A program made the position numbers and the translations under genes. From Microbispora sp. H13382 (GTDB taxonomy: Bacteria > Actinomycetota > Actinomycetes > Streptosporangiales > Streptosporangiaceae), in assembly GCF_014161445.1 (NCBI RefSeq), contig NZ_JABBXA010000001.1, positions 1-64,000 on the forward strand: DNA of 64,000 bases, read 5' to 3'. The notes beneath the pieces are model-generated. The model was given only the letters and a program-made list of their open reading frames with translations, searched no databases and had not been told where the DNA came from. The number at the start of each line of letters is the position of its first letter. Position 1 is the first letter of the stretch. This document shows positions 44,522-53,310 of this stretch, in pieces.

Positions 44522-44535
44522 GACAACGCGTTGTC
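44522..44535. promoter_or_regulatory. 14-bp palindrome between divergent genes
   Basis: GACAACGCGTTGTC is a perfect palindrome, 59 bp upstream of the serine hydrolase start and 177 bp upstream of the PaaK start. It is a candidate repressor operator for one or both divergent genes. Confidence 0.4.
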
Positions 44536-44566
44536 AGGACAGCGCAATCTGAAAGAAGTTTTCCCC

Positions 44567-44613
44567 GCAATTTCAGAGATGCGTCGTGGAGTGCCGCCCG
44601 ATCACGATGTCAC
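44567..44613 (+). promoter_or_regulatory. Bipartite cluster promoter signal, PaaK operon
   Basis: GCAATTTCAGAGATGC (44567-44582), 20 bp, CACGATGTCAC (44603-44613), 99 bp upstream of the first PaaK-like gene. Confidence 0.6.
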
Positions 44614-44711
44614 GGTAATCAGGGATTTATCGACAAGTTTCGTGGTGCCGCGCCGGCGCCTGTCGCGCCGTCACCGCAGCCGGTTGTCGACGAGGTCGTA
44701 GGGGAGGCTTG

Positions 44712-46043
44712 ATGGCATCGCTCGGACCGGCCCGCCCGGAGACCGCCGAGTACTGGAACCGCAAGACGGAGACCATGCCGCGCCGGGAACTGGAGCAGTG
44801 GCAGTGGCGCAAGCTGTCCAAGGCCCTGGACTACGCCCGGAGCAACTCGCCGTTCTGGCGGGAACGGCTGCCCGAGCGGATCGGCTCACTGGAGGAGTAC
44901 TTCGCGACCGTCCCGTTGCTGCACAAGTCGGAGCTGATCGCCGCGGAGGAGGCGGCTCCGCCGTACGGCGCCTGGCCGTCGACCGATCCCGTGCTCGGGA
45001 TCCGGCACCACCAGACCAGCGGCACGAGCGGCAGCCCGCCGGTGCGCACGTTCGACACCCTGCGCGACTGGACCTGGGGCGTGGACCTGTGGTGCACCGT
45101 GCTGTACGGCATGGGAGTGCGCCCCGGGCACCGGGGGATGGTCGCCTTCGGCTACGGCCTGTTCATCGGCTTCTGGGGCATGCACTACGGGCTCGAACGG
45201 ATGGGCTGCCGGGTCGCCCCCTCGGGCGGGCTCGACTCGAAGGCACGCGTCCGGCTGCTGGTGGACCAGCAGATCGAGGTGCTCGGCTGCACGCCCAGCT
45301 ACGCCATGCGGCTGATCGAGACGGCCCGCGAGATGGGTGTCGACCTCGCCAGGGACGCCAACGTGCGGATCATCATGGCGGGCGGCGAGCCGCGGCCCGA
45401 GTCGACCACGCGGACGATATCCGAGGCGTTCGGGGCCCGGGTGTTCAACGCCGCGGGCACCACCGAGTTCGGCACAGTGTCGATGTTCGAGTGCCCCTGG
45501 CAGAACGGCGGCTGCCACATCATCGAGTCCGGGCTCATCGAGGAGGTGCTGCACCCCGAGACCCTGCAGCCCGTGGGGTACGGCGAGGAGGGCGTCCGCG
45601 TGACGACCGGCCTCGGCCGTGAGGGCGTGCAGCTGTTCCGCCACTGGACCGACGACCTGGTGGTGAAGCGGCCCTGGCACGAGTGCGGCTGCGGGCGCAC
45701 CTGGGACTGGTTCGACGGCGGCATCCTCGGGCGGCGCGACGACATGCGGAAGATCCGCGGCGTCTCCGTCACGCCGGTGATGATCGAGGACGTGCTGCGG
45801 GGCTTCCCCGAGGTGAGCGAGCACCAGGTGATCCTGCGTACCGTCCGCGGGCTCGACACGATCGTCGTGCGGGTGGAACCGCACGACCTCGCCGGCCTGG
45901 ACGCGCCGGACCTGTGCGCGCGCATCAGCAGGGCGGTGAAAGAGGAGATCGGCATCCGCCCGGAGGTCGAGACGGCCGAGCCGGGCAGCCTGCCCCGATT
46001 CGAACTGAAAGCGGCGAGGTTCCATGATGAACGCTCCAGGTGA
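44712..46043 (+). CDS. PaaK-like acyl-adenylating enzyme 1
   Basis: A 443-residue member of the phenylacetate-CoA ligase branch of AMP-forming enzymes. The phosphate loop is HHQTSGTSGSPPV, AGGEPRPES and NAAGTTEFG form the adenylate site, and LGRRDDMRKIRGVSVTPVMIED is the hinge and C-terminal domain. It has an extra CGCGRTWDWF motif, which in this family often belongs to a metal-binding loop. It likely activates an aromatic or other carboxylate as an adenylate or CoA thioester. ATG 44712 after GGGGAGG; an adjacent TTG at 44709 is possible. It leads a four-gene overlapping operon with a second PaaK-like protein. Confidence 0.85.
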   Translation: MASLGPARPETAEYWNRKTETMPRRELEQWQWRKLSKALDYARSNSPFWRERLPERIGSLEEYFATVPLLHKSELIAAEEAAPPYGAWPSTDPVLGIRHHQTSGTSGSPPVRTFDTLRDWTWGVDLWCTVLYGMGVRPGHRGMVAFGYGLFIGFWGMHYGLERMGCRVAPSGGLDSKARVRLLVDQQIEVLGCTPSYAMRLIETAREMGVDLARDANVRIIMAGGEPRPESTTRTISEAFGARVFNAAGTTEFGTVSMFECPWQNGGCHIIESGLIEEVLHPETLQPVGYGEEGVRVTTGLGREGVQLFRHWTDDLVVKRPWHECGCGRTWDWFDGGILGRRDDMRKIRGVSVTPVMIEDVLRGFPEVSEHQVILRTVRGLDTIVVRVEPHDLAGLDAPDLCARISRAVKEEIGIRPEVETAEPGSLPRFELKAARFHDERSR

Positions 46044-46254
46044 GCTGTCCCCCAAGCAGGAGCGGCAGCTCCGCGAGTGCTACGCGACCCTTCACGAGCT
46101 GGCCGATTCGTGCGACGTCCCGTCCGTCGCCGCCGCCGCGCGGGTGGCCGTGGCGGAGCTGCACGCGGCGCTCGACGGGCAGGCCCTCGACTTCGAGTTC
46201 TACTCGCACCGGTGGAGCGGCGAGCGGGAGATCCCGTTGCGGGAGGCGTCGTGA
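46027..46254 (+). CDS. Small unrecognised protein between PaaK-like and flavoprotein genes
   Basis: A 75-residue (76 if the ATG at 46024 is used) acidic, mostly helical protein: [23 protein letters not shown], then [18 protein letters not shown], ending [21 protein letters not shown] do not recognise it. It overlaps the end of the PaaK-like gene by 17 bp, and its stop overlaps the GTG of the flavoprotein gene as GTGA. This arrangement makes it very likely real and made in a fixed ratio with its neighbours. A subunit or partner of the flavoprotein or of a PaaK-like enzyme is the best guess. Confidence 0.75.
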   Translation: MNAPGELSPKQERQLRECYATLHELADSCDVPSVAAAARVAVAELHAALDGQALDFEFYSHRWSGEREIPLREAS

Positions 46255-46925
46255 CCGGGCGGCGGAAGCGAATCGTCGCCATCAACGGCTCCGAGCGCGA
46301 CGGCAACACGGTGGACGTCCTGCTGCACGCGGCGGAGGTCGCCGCCAAGCGCGGCGTCGACCTCGAGGCCGTCGACCTGCGGAACATCCGGATGGTGGCC
46401 TGCGGGCCGTGCGGTGACTGCAACGACCGCGTGGTCCGCTGCGTGCAGACCGACGACGTCGCGGGCGTGGTGGACAAGATGAGCGCCGCGGACGGCATCA
46501 TCTACGCCGCCCCCGTCCACGGCTTCGGCACCTGCAGCCTGATGCAGACGTTCCTGGAACGTGCCGGGGTCGGCTACCTGCGCTTCGACCGGCCCCTGCG
46601 CAACAAGGTGGCCGGCGTGATCGCGCTCGCGCGCCGCTACAGCGCGGGAGAGGTGTGGGCGCAGCTCACCGCCAACGCGCTGCTCAACCGGATGATCGTG
46701 GTCGGCAGCGGGTTCCCCGCCACCGTGCACGCCCTGCACAAGGGCGACGCCGCGTACGACGAGGAGGGCATGATCAACGTGACCCGGCTGGTGGACCGCA
46801 TGATCGACATGATCGAGCTGCTGGACGAGTACCGCGAGCTGACCGGCAGGGAGGAGATCCTCCCGCTGCGGGAGCGCAGCGAGCGCGACGGCCTGACCTG
46901 GGACGCCGCGCGGGAGCGGATGTGA
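46251..46925 (+). CDS. Iron-sulfur flavoprotein (NAD(P)H/FMN reductase-like)
   Basis: A 224-residue flavodoxin-fold protein. The FMN phosphate loop is [10 protein letters not shown]. It is followed by [14 protein letters not shown], four cysteines spaced Cx2Cx2Cx6C, which is the compact [4Fe-4S] signature of the archaeal/clostridial iron-sulfur flavoprotein family. [22 protein letters not shown] forms the flavin pocket. These proteins carry one or two electrons between ferredoxin and an acceptor. GTG 46251 overlaps the upstream stop as GTGA, and its own stop overlaps the next GTG the same way. Reduction of a CoA- or adenylate-activated aromatic acid made by the flanking PaaK-like enzymes is an attractive inference. 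Confidence 0.85.
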   Translation: MTGRRKRIVAINGSERDGNTVDVLLHAAEVAAKRGVDLEAVDLRNIRMVACGPCGDCNDRVVRCVQTDDVAGVVDKMSAADGIIYAAPVHGFGTCSLMQTFLERAGVGYLRFDRPLRNKVAGVIALARRYSAGEVWAQLTANALLNRMIVVGSGFPATVHALHKGDAAYDEEGMINVTRLVDRMIDMIELLDEYRELTGREEILPLRERSERDGLTWDAARERM

Positions 46926-48385
46926 GTGCCGTCGCGGCCCGGCCGGTGGTGAACGCCGTCGCGGCCGAGCCGGCCGGCCCGCCCGCGCTGCGCGAGTTCT
47001 GGCAGGAGTACCGGCGCACGCTGCGCGCCTTCCACGACGGCCGCATGACGCAGGCGGACTGGGATCGCTGGTACGGCGAGCGGCTGACGGCGGTGCTGCG
47101 GCACGTGACGTCCCGCTCGCCGTTCTACCGCCGCCACCTGGCCGGAGTGGACGTCGAGCGGGTCACTCCGCGCACCCTGTCCACCCTGCCCTTCACCACC
47201 AAGGACGACCTGCGCCGCGAGATGTACGACGTGCTGTCGGGCAGCCCGGCGGAGGCGGCCATCTTCTACGAGACGACGGGCACGACCGGCGCGTCGACGC
47301 CGTGCCCGCGCGGGGCGAAGGACATCCTGACCAGCAACTCGGCGGTCGAGGAGTCCTGGCGGCGATTGTTCGAGGCCCGCTTCGGCGACCGGAGACCGGT
47401 GGTCGGGCTGATGGGCCCCTCCGAGCTGTACGCGTTCGGCGACGTGTTCACGGCGGTCACGGCCGCCCTCGGCGCGTGCCACGTGAAGATCTGGCCGGAG
47501 TCGCCGCGGGTCGGGTTCCGCAAGGCGCTGCGCCTGATCGAGGAGCTGGGGATCGAGGTCCTGGTCTGCGCGCCGGCGATGTGCCTCAGCCTGGCGAAGG
47601 CGGCCCTGCACTACGGCTACGACCCGGCCCGGCTGCCCGTCTCCCTGTTCCTGGTGCTGGGCGAGGTCTGCACCCCGGCCTTCGCCGCCAACGTCTCCTC
47701 GCTCTGGCCGGAGGCGATCGTCCGCCCCGCGTTGTACGGCTCGCAGGAGGCGCTGTGCATCGCGACCGGCGCGATCAGCGGCGACCTGCACCTGTCCAAG
47801 CTGAACTACCTGGTGGAGCTCGTCGACCCCGACACCGGCGACGTCCTCGGCGACGAGGGTGTGGGGGAGCTGGTACTGACGATGCTGGTCGACGGCATCA
47901 AGCCGCTGATCCGCTACCGCACCGGCGACCTCGTGCGGATCACCCCGGCACCGGACGGCGCGCCGCTGCCGGGGCCGGTCGTCGAGGTCATCGGCCGCGC
48001 CGCCGACCGGATCCACCTGGGCACCGCGGTGCTCCAGCCGGCCGAGCTGGAGACCGCCGTGCTCACCGGCGTGCGCGGCTGCCTCGGCTACCAGATCGTC
48101 ATCGACGACGACGGCGGGGGCGGCGACAGGGTGACCGTGCGCATGGACCTCCTGCCCGAGATCGGCGGCGACCCGCGCGACATCGGCGCGGGCGTGGCCG
48201 CCCGGCTGCGCCGGCTCGCCGGGGTGGACGCGGACATCACCGTCGAGGCCGAGCTCGACCCGGTGACCAACACCGGGGCGTTCGTGAGCTGGAAGGCCGC
48301 CAGGATCCTGGACAACAGGTCGGCGCCGGACCCCGCGGCGCTGGTCGCCCGCGAGGTCGCGCACCGCTACGCGATCACGACCTGA
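46922..48385 (+). CDS. PaaK-like acyl-adenylating enzyme 2
   Basis: A 487-residue PaaK-family protein, diverged from the first copy. The phosphate loop is [55 protein letters not shown] and ALYGSQEA form the core; [12 protein letters not shown] and [22 protein letters not shown] give the hinge and C-terminal domain. GTG 46922 overlaps the flavoprotein stop as GTGA; the upstream frame lies inside the flavoprotein gene. Two PaaK-like enzymes in one operon may activate two different acids or divide adenylation and transfer. Confidence 0.85.
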   Translation: MSAVAARPVVNAVAAEPAGPPALREFWQEYRRTLRAFHDGRMTQADWDRWYGERLTAVLRHVTSRSPFYRRHLAGVDVERVTPRTLSTLPFTTKDDLRREMYDVLSGSPAEAAIFYETTGTTGASTPCPRGAKDILTSNSAVEESWRRLFEARFGDRRPVVGLMGPSELYAFGDVFTAVTAALGACHVKIWPESPRVGFRKALRLIEELGIEVLVCAPAMCLSLAKAALHYGYDPARLPVSLFLVLGEVCTPAFAANVSSLWPEAIVRPALYGSQEALCIATGAISGDLHLSKLNYLVELVDPDTGDVLGDEGVGELVLTMLVDGIKPLIRYRTGDLVRITPAPDGAPLPGPVVEVIGRAADRIHLGTAVLQPAELETAVLTGVRGCLGYQIVIDDDGGGGDRVTVRMDLLPEIGGDPRDIGAGVAARLRRLAGVDADITVEAELDPVTNTGAFVSWKAARILDNRSAPDPAALVAREVAHRYAITT

Positions 48386-48478
48386 GAAGGGGCCGCCCGG
48401 CCGGCGTGCCGCCCGCACGCCGGCCGGGCTCCTGCCCGTCCACCGCCCGTCCACCGCCCGTCCACTGCCTGTCCTCGC

Positions 48479-48530
48479 GGACATCTCGCTCGGACATCGC
48501 GTGTGGACATCTCGCGTGGACATCGCGCAC
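48479..48530. repeat. Two tandem 26-bp repeats between convergent genes
   Basis: Units 48479-48504 and 48505-48530 match at about 21 of 26 positions; each contains GGACATC twice. Upstream, CGTCCACCGCC is repeated about three times (48438-48470). They lie between the PaaK-like gene and the DUF1801 gene. No gene is seen in 48386-48619. Confidence 0.6.
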
Positions 48531-48619
48531 GACGTCTCTCCCGGACGTCTCTCACGAACACGGAACGCCGCCCGGCCGCGCGGGAGGCGTGACCGGGCGG
48601 CGCGTGCGGACGTCGCCGG

Positions 48620-48973
48620 CTAGTTCGCCGAGTCGATCCTGATCGCCTGGGCGACGTAGTCGCGCAGCGCCTCGCGGTTGATCTGGTCGGGCTTCTTGAT
48701 CTTGACGTGCCGCGTCTGCTTTCCCACGCCCGCCAGCAGGCCGTGCGCGTCCTCGAACTCCGCGCCCCGCTCGAAGGCGAAGGTGATGTGGGTCTTGCTG
48801 CTGCTGATGATCGCCAGGATCTTCTTCTGCTGCCAGGCCGGGGAGCCGAACTTGATGACCTCCGCCGCGTCCGGCGCGCACTCGGCCATCAGCTCGCGCA
48901 GAGCTGTGACGATCTCCTGCTGCTCGGGCGTGAGCCTGGTCTTCATGTACTCGTCCACGTCCGGGTTGCCCAT
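48620..48973 (-). CDS. DUF1801 (YdhG-like) protein
   Basis: A 117-residue cytoplasmic protein of the DUF1801 family: VDEYMKTRLTPEQQEIVTALRELMAECAPDAAEVIKFGSPAWQQ, then a strand carrying HITFAFERGAEFEDAHGLLAGVGKQTRHVKI. The family has an iron-chaperone-like fold but no agreed function. ATG 48973 follows GAAGGAGGT; the longer frame to 49228 overlaps another gene and is rejected. It lacks the cluster promoter signal, so it may be a passenger. Confidence 0.8.
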   Translation of the reverse strand: MGNPDVDEYMKTRLTPEQQEIVTALRELMAECAPDAAEVIKFGSPAWQQKKILAIISSSKTHITFAFERGAEFEDAHGLLAGVGKQTRHVKIKKPDQINREALRDYVAQAIRIDSAN

Positions 48974-49065
48974 CCGGGGGACCTCCTTCGGAATCGTCCG
49001 CGCCGGGCGTCGGACCTCGGCGCCATGGTCATCTTCGCAATCCCGTCCCGCGCGCGGTGCGCGTT

Positions 49066-50448
49066 TTACAGACGGGAGGCATTCGGGGTGATGTCGCCGC
49101 GGAACAGCCCGTCCGGGTCGACGCGCTCGCGCACCCGGTCGGCCGCGGCGATCCGCTGGGGGCCGAGGTGGCCCTGCGGCTGCTCGACGTTCTCCACGAA
49201 CGAGGGCGCGGTCCGTCCGGTGTCCCACGGGCTCAGCGCGGCGCGCACGGCCGCGCAGTGCTCCTCTATGGCCGCCAGGCTCGCGGCGTCCTCGACGACG
49301 CCCGCGCCGGAGTACGCGTACGCCGCGTCGAGGTGGTTGAGCGCGCCGCCCGTCGGGTCCGGCACCGCGTACGCGCCGCCGAGCTGCCGCAGCCCGGCCG
49401 TCACCAGCGGCGAGCCGGACCCGTCCCCGAGCAGCCGGAGGAACTCGGCGGCGCCCTCGTCGCCGATCTCACGCAGCAGCATGTGGTCGCCGGCGATGGC
49501 GATGGGGTCGTCGGGCTCCATGTGCGCCTCCAGCACGGCGGCTGGGACGGTCTCCCCCCAGGTGTCCATGACCGGCTCGGCGATGGCGCGCAGCGGGGCG
49601 AGCAGGTTCTCCGCCTGCCGCCGCGCGAGGGTCAGGTCGTCGCCCGCGGTGCCGAGCACGGCGCCGTCCACGCTCACCACGGGGCCGGCGCTCAGCGCGG
49701 GCGGGATCTCCGGCAGCGCCGGCAGGTTCATCACCCGCAGCGACGTCGTCACCTCCCAGGGGGCGTCGAGCGTCCACCGCCGCCACTCGGCCAGCAGACG
49801 GGGCGCGTGCGCGGCGGGCCAGAAGGACGCCCCGGTGATCACCCGGGTCGCCGGGAACAGGTCGATCTCGATCGCGGTGACGACGCCGAAACCGCCCCCG
49901 CCGCCGCGCAGCGCCCACAGCAGCTCGGGGTCGGACGCCGCGTCCGCGCGGCGCAGTTCGCCGTCGGCCGTGACCAGTTCGACCGCGCGCACGCTGTTGG
50001 CGGCGAGCCCGTGCAGCCGGCCGTAGAAGCTCAGCCCGCCGCGCAGCAGATAGCCGACCACGCCGACGGTCGGGGCCGAGCCGTGCGGCGCGGCCAGCCC
50101 ATGGGCGGCGGCGGCCTCGACCACCGCGGCCCAGCGCGTGCCGGCGGGGACGCGCGCCACCCGGCGGTGGGAGTCGACCTCGACGCCGCCCCCCAGCTCG
50201 GTGCGGATCAGCAGCGCGTCCTGCACGGGACGGCCCGCGGGGGCGCCGTGTCCCGTCGTGTGGACGCGCACCGGCAGCCGCCGCGCTCTGGCGTACCGGA
50301 TGGCGGCCCGGACCTCGTCGACCGTGCGGGCGGTCGTCGCGGCCACCGGCCGCACCCGCCCGGCGAGGTTGAAGATCTGCGTGGCGGCGTCGAAGGCCGC
50401 CTCTCCCGGCAGCGCGATGCTCACGCCCTGCTCGCCGACCATCGTCAT
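49066..50448 (-). CDS. FAD-linked oxidase (berberine-bridge-enzyme type)
   Basis: A 460-residue oxidase of the BBE/6-hydroxynicotine-oxidase group. The N-terminal FAD domain has RLPVRVHTTGHGAP, where the His carries the covalent flavin. The loop that holds the second, cysteinyl attachment in bicovalent enzymes reads GSAPTVGVVGYLLRGG, with no Cys, so a single covalent bond is expected. LWALRGGGGGFGVVTAIEI is the usual family motif. In natural-product clusters these enzymes oxidise alcohols or amines or form bonds by hydride abstraction. No signal peptide. ATG 50448 is chosen. It diverges from the methyltransferase gene. Confidence 0.85.
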   Translation of the reverse strand: MTMVGEQGVSIALPGEAAFDAATQIFNLAGRVRPVAATTARTVDEVRAAIRYARARRLPVRVHTTGHGAPAGRPVQDALLIRTELGGGVEVDSHRRVARVPAGTRWAAVVEAAAAHGLAAPHGSAPTVGVVGYLLRGGLSFYGRLHGLAANSVRAVELVTADGELRRADAASDPELLWALRGGGGGFGVVTAIEIDLFPATRVITGASFWPAAHAPRLLAEWRRWTLDAPWEVTTSLRVMNLPALPEIPPALSAGPVVSVDGAVLGTAGDDLTLARRQAENLLAPLRAIAEPVMDTWGETVPAAVLEAHMEPDDPIAIAGDHMLLREIGDEGAAEFLRLLGDGSGSPLVTAGLRQLGGAYAVPDPTGGALNHLDAAYAYSGAGVVEDAASLAAIEEHCAAVRAALSPWDTGRTAPSFVENVEQPQGHLGPQRIAAADRVRERVDPDGLFRGDITPNASRL

Positions 50449-50504
50449 GACTGGCGTGCCCTCCAGCTCAGCGGTGCCAGGCCGGTGTCCTGGCGTTCGG
50501 CCGT

Positions 50505-50551
50505 TTCCCAGGCTCGCACGCCGGTCGCGCCCGCCGCGTCTCCCAGCGTGC
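50505..50551 (-). promoter_or_regulatory. Bipartite signal, FAD-linked oxidase gene
   Basis: In gene direction: GCACGCTGGGAGACGC (50551-50536), 20 bp, GAGCCTGGGAA (50515-50505). First word good, second word weak. Confidence 0.5.
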
Positions 50552-50588
50552 GCAATGCGCGGCCCCGCCGCCGGGCCCGTTCGCCCCC

Positions 50589-50634
50589 GCACTCTGGGAG
50601 ATGTGACCGCGCCGCCCGCCACGGACGATGGCGT
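50589..50634 (+). promoter_or_regulatory. Bipartite cluster promoter signal, methyltransferase pair
   Basis: GCACTCTGGGAGATGT (50589-50604), 19 bp, GACGATGGCGT (50624-50634), 74 bp upstream of the methyltransferase ATG. It is the divergent partner of the site at 50536. Confidence 0.7.
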
Positions 50635-50708
50635 CGACGCGTTGTGTCCCGGCAGTCGTCCGAACCCGTCCGCCCAGATGAGGGCGGCACGATGGGAGCG
50701 ACATCTCC

Positions 50709-51590
50709 ATGGCTTTCGAAGTGGGTTCCGAAGCCGTCGATACGGCAGAGATCGGCAGGCACTACGACGAGCGCTCGCCCATCGGCGACGTGCTGCGCGA
50801 CGGCCAGATCCACATGTGGTACTGGTACGACGACGAGGACGACACCCCGCTGGCGGAGGCGATCCACCGTCTCGGCCGCAAGGTGACCGACACCCTGGGC
50901 CTGCGGCCCGGTGAGCACCTGCTGGACGCGGGATGCGGGCCGGGCGCGACGGCCGTCTTCCTCGCCAGGACCTACGGCGTCCGGGTCACCGGTGTCACGG
51001 TGAGCCGCTTCGAGATCGACACGGCCAGGGCGCGGGTGAGCGCCGCCGGCGTCGGCGACCTGGTGAGCGTCGAGTACGGCGACTACGCGGCCCTGCCCTA
51101 CCCGGACGCCTCCTTCGACGCCGTGCTGGCCCTGGAGTCGCTGCAGAACGCGGCCGACCTCGACGTCGTGCTCGGGGAGCTGCACCGGGTGCTGCGGCCG
51201 GGCGGACGCCTCACGCTCTCTGACTTCAGCCTGGAGTCGCCGGCCGAGCCCGAACGGGTGGCGAAGTTCATGGACACCCTCAAGCTGCGCGAGCTGCCCA
51301 CCACGCAGGGCTGGCTCGACCGCGTGCGCGCCGCCGGGTTCGCGGTGGAGGAGCACACCCAGTGCGGCCCGCGCGTGTTCGGCAGGAAGTCGAAGTACAT
51401 CAAGGCCGCGATGGCCCGGCGGGACGAGGTGGCCGGGAGGTTCGGCGAGGAGGCCGTGACCCGGTTCTCCCAGCGCCATCTGGGCTTCTTCGCCCCCCGG
51501 CCGGACCAGATCGGCTACGTCATCGTCTCCGCGCGCAAGCCCCGGAACGACCAATCCCCCCGCGAGTTCCCCCGCGAAAGGACGCGCTAA
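50709..51590 (+). CDS. SAM-dependent methyltransferase
   Basis: A 293-residue class I methyltransferase. Motif I is LLDAGCGPGATAVFLA, motif II region SVEYGDYAALPYPDASFDAVLALESLQN, and post-motif RVLRPGGRLTLSDF. It resembles the small-molecule O-/C-methyltransferases of the rifamycin/mitomycin type. ATG 50709. Its stop overlaps the next gene as TAATG, so the two methyltransferase genes are coupled. It may methylate a ring hydroxyl of the aromatic side chain, but the substrate is not shown by sequence. Confidence 0.85.
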   Translation: MAFEVGSEAVDTAEIGRHYDERSPIGDVLRDGQIHMWYWYDDEDDTPLAEAIHRLGRKVTDTLGLRPGEHLLDAGCGPGATAVFLARTYGVRVTGVTVSRFEIDTARARVSAAGVGDLVSVEYGDYAALPYPDASFDAVLALESLQNAADLDVVLGELHRVLRPGGRLTLSDFSLESPAEPERVAKFMDTLKLRELPTTQGWLDRVRAAGFAVEEHTQCGPRVFGRKSKYIKAAMARRDEVAGRFGEEAVTRFSQRHLGFFAPRPDQIGYVIVSARKPRNDQSPREFPRERTR

Positions 51591-53122
51591 TGACCACATC
51601 CCTTGTGCAGCCGGCCGTCGCCGATCTCCTGCACGCGTTCGCCGACGCGCCGCCGGAGCGCCGGGACGAGGAGTTCCGGCGCCTGGTGGACGCGCTGTGG
51701 CACGACGGCGCCCTGACGGACCTCGCCCTGCCCGCGGTGCCCCTGCTGGTGGAGACGCTGGAGCGGATCGGCGACGACGGCGGGGCCCACCTCGCCGTCC
51801 TGCTCGGCATGCTGGCGGAGGCCGGCGACCCCACGGGCGGCGAGGTGGCCGCGGCCGTACGGCAGGGCCTCGACCTCTACCTGGAGCTGTGGGCCGGCAG
51901 CGCGAACGGGCAGCCGCTGTCGCTGGCGCTGGCCTACCTGCTCGGGCACTTCCCCGAGGACCGGGACCGCGTCCTGGCCGCGGCCGAGGGCCGGGGGCTC
52001 GACGTGTACGACCTGTCCAAGCTCGACCGCGCCCTGCAGCGGCTGGACCCGGACAACCCGGTGCTGGGGCGGGTCTTCCCCTCGCCCGCCGTGTGGGCGC
52101 TGATGGACGAGGCCGAGCGGGACTTCGACAACTCCTGGATAAAGCGGATGCCGCCCGAGCAGATCCGGCTGAACTGGGACAAGGACACGCAGAGCGTGCT
52201 GGGCAACCTCGGCGCCATGGCGTACTGGGCGGCCGGGAACGGCGCGCCCACGCCCGTGGAGGTCGGGACCGTGCCGCCCCGCGACACCCTCCCGCCCCCG
52301 CCGGAGGCCGGTGCGGAGCTGTTCGCGCGGCACGCCGCCGCGTTCCGCTGCCCGCACTGCCGGGGCGCGCTGAACTTCGAGGGCGACGAGGTGCGGTGCG
52401 CCGACTGCTCGGCGGCGTACCCGATCGCGAGCGGCATCCTCAACCTCACCGAGGACGCCGAGCGCAACGCCGGCGACTTCCTCTACAAGCTGGCCGAGGT
52501 GCCGAGCATGGGCCACTTCTACGAGGCCTACGCGCGGCCGAACTTCCTGCGGCTGGCCGGCTCCAACTGGGGCGCCGCGGTGACGCCCGCCGACGAGGAC
52601 GCCTACATCGCCGAGCACGTGCGCCCGGTGGACGGGCCGGTGCTCGACCTGGCCGCCGGCGCGGGCCGGTGGACGGAGACCCTGATGAACGCGGTGGGCG
52701 CCGACCGGCTCATCGCGCTGGACATGTACCCGCCGATGCTGACCGCGCTGCGCAGGAGGCTGCCGCAGGTGCCGGCCGTGATGGCGAACGCCCGCAGCCT
52801 GCCGTTCGGCGACGCGACGCTCGGCGCGGTGATGTGCTGGAACGCCCTGCAGGCGTTCCCCGAGGACGCGGCCGAGGCGATCGCGGACGTGGGCCGCTGC
52901 CTGCGTCCCGGCGGCACGTTCACCTTCCTGACGTTCCGCACGCCCTCCGACCCGATCGCCCGCTACTTCCAGTCCCGCCACTTCTTCCCGGGGCACCAGG
53001 GCGGGCTGGAGCTGTTCGACCTCGACGACATCAAGGCGTGGCTGGCCGCGGCGGGGCTGACGATCCGGGACGAGCGGGGCCCCGGCACCTTCGTCATCAT
53101 CACGGCCGAGCGTCCCAGCTGA
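51590..53122 (+). CDS. Methyltransferase with N-terminal helical domain and zinc ribbon
   Basis: A 510-residue protein with three parts. Residues 1-240 are helical and HEAT-like (LVDALWHDGALTDLALPAVPLLVETLERI..., LAYLLGHFPEDRDRVLAAAEG). Residues about 245-290 form a zinc ribbon (CPHC...CADC). The C-terminal 200 residues are a class I methyltransferase (VLDLAAGAGRWTETL, LPFGDATLGAVMCWNALQAF, CLRPGGTFTFLTF). The ribbon plus methyltransferase is like RlmA/Trm112-type architecture, but the N-terminal domain is unusual and looks like a protein-binding platform. The ATG overlaps the preceding stop (TAATG). It could methylate a carrier-bound intermediate or act in self-protection. Confidence 0.8.
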   Translation: MTTSLVQPAVADLLHAFADAPPERRDEEFRRLVDALWHDGALTDLALPAVPLLVETLERIGDDGGAHLAVLLGMLAEAGDPTGGEVAAAVRQGLDLYLELWAGSANGQPLSLALAYLLGHFPEDRDRVLAAAEGRGLDVYDLSKLDRALQRLDPDNPVLGRVFPSPAVWALMDEAERDFDNSWIKRMPPEQIRLNWDKDTQSVLGNLGAMAYWAAGNGAPTPVEVGTVPPRDTLPPPPEAGAELFARHAAAFRCPHCRGALNFEGDEVRCADCSAAYPIASGILNLTEDAERNAGDFLYKLAEVPSMGHFYEAYARPNFLRLAGSNWGAAVTPADEDAYIAEHVRPVDGPVLDLAAGAGRWTETLMNAVGADRLIALDMYPPMLTALRRRLPQVPAVMANARSLPFGDATLGAVMCWNALQAFPEDAAEAIADVGRCLRPGGTFTFLTFRTPSDPIARYFQSRHFFPGHQGGLELFDLDDIKAWLAAAGLTIRDERGPGTFVIITAERPS

Positions 53123-53263
53123 GAGCACAGCTGAGAACACACGGCTGAGAGCACACCCGCGCGGCTGAGCGGGCGTACGTCAGGGCCGGTCCGGGCATCC
53201 GGGCCGGCCCTTCCGCCGTCTGCGGGGGGCCGTGCCTCTGCCGGAGCGCACAGCACAGGAGAA

Positions 53264-53293
53264 GGCCGCCGCCCCCGGTGGGGGACGGCGGCC
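53264..53293. terminator. Terminator hairpin between convergent genes
   Basis: A 13-bp stem with one mismatch (53264-53276 with 53281-53293) and GGTG loop, 18 bp past the minus-strand solute-binding-protein gene. Confidence 0.7.
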
Positions 53294-53310
53294 CTGGGTG
53301 CGGCGGGGGC

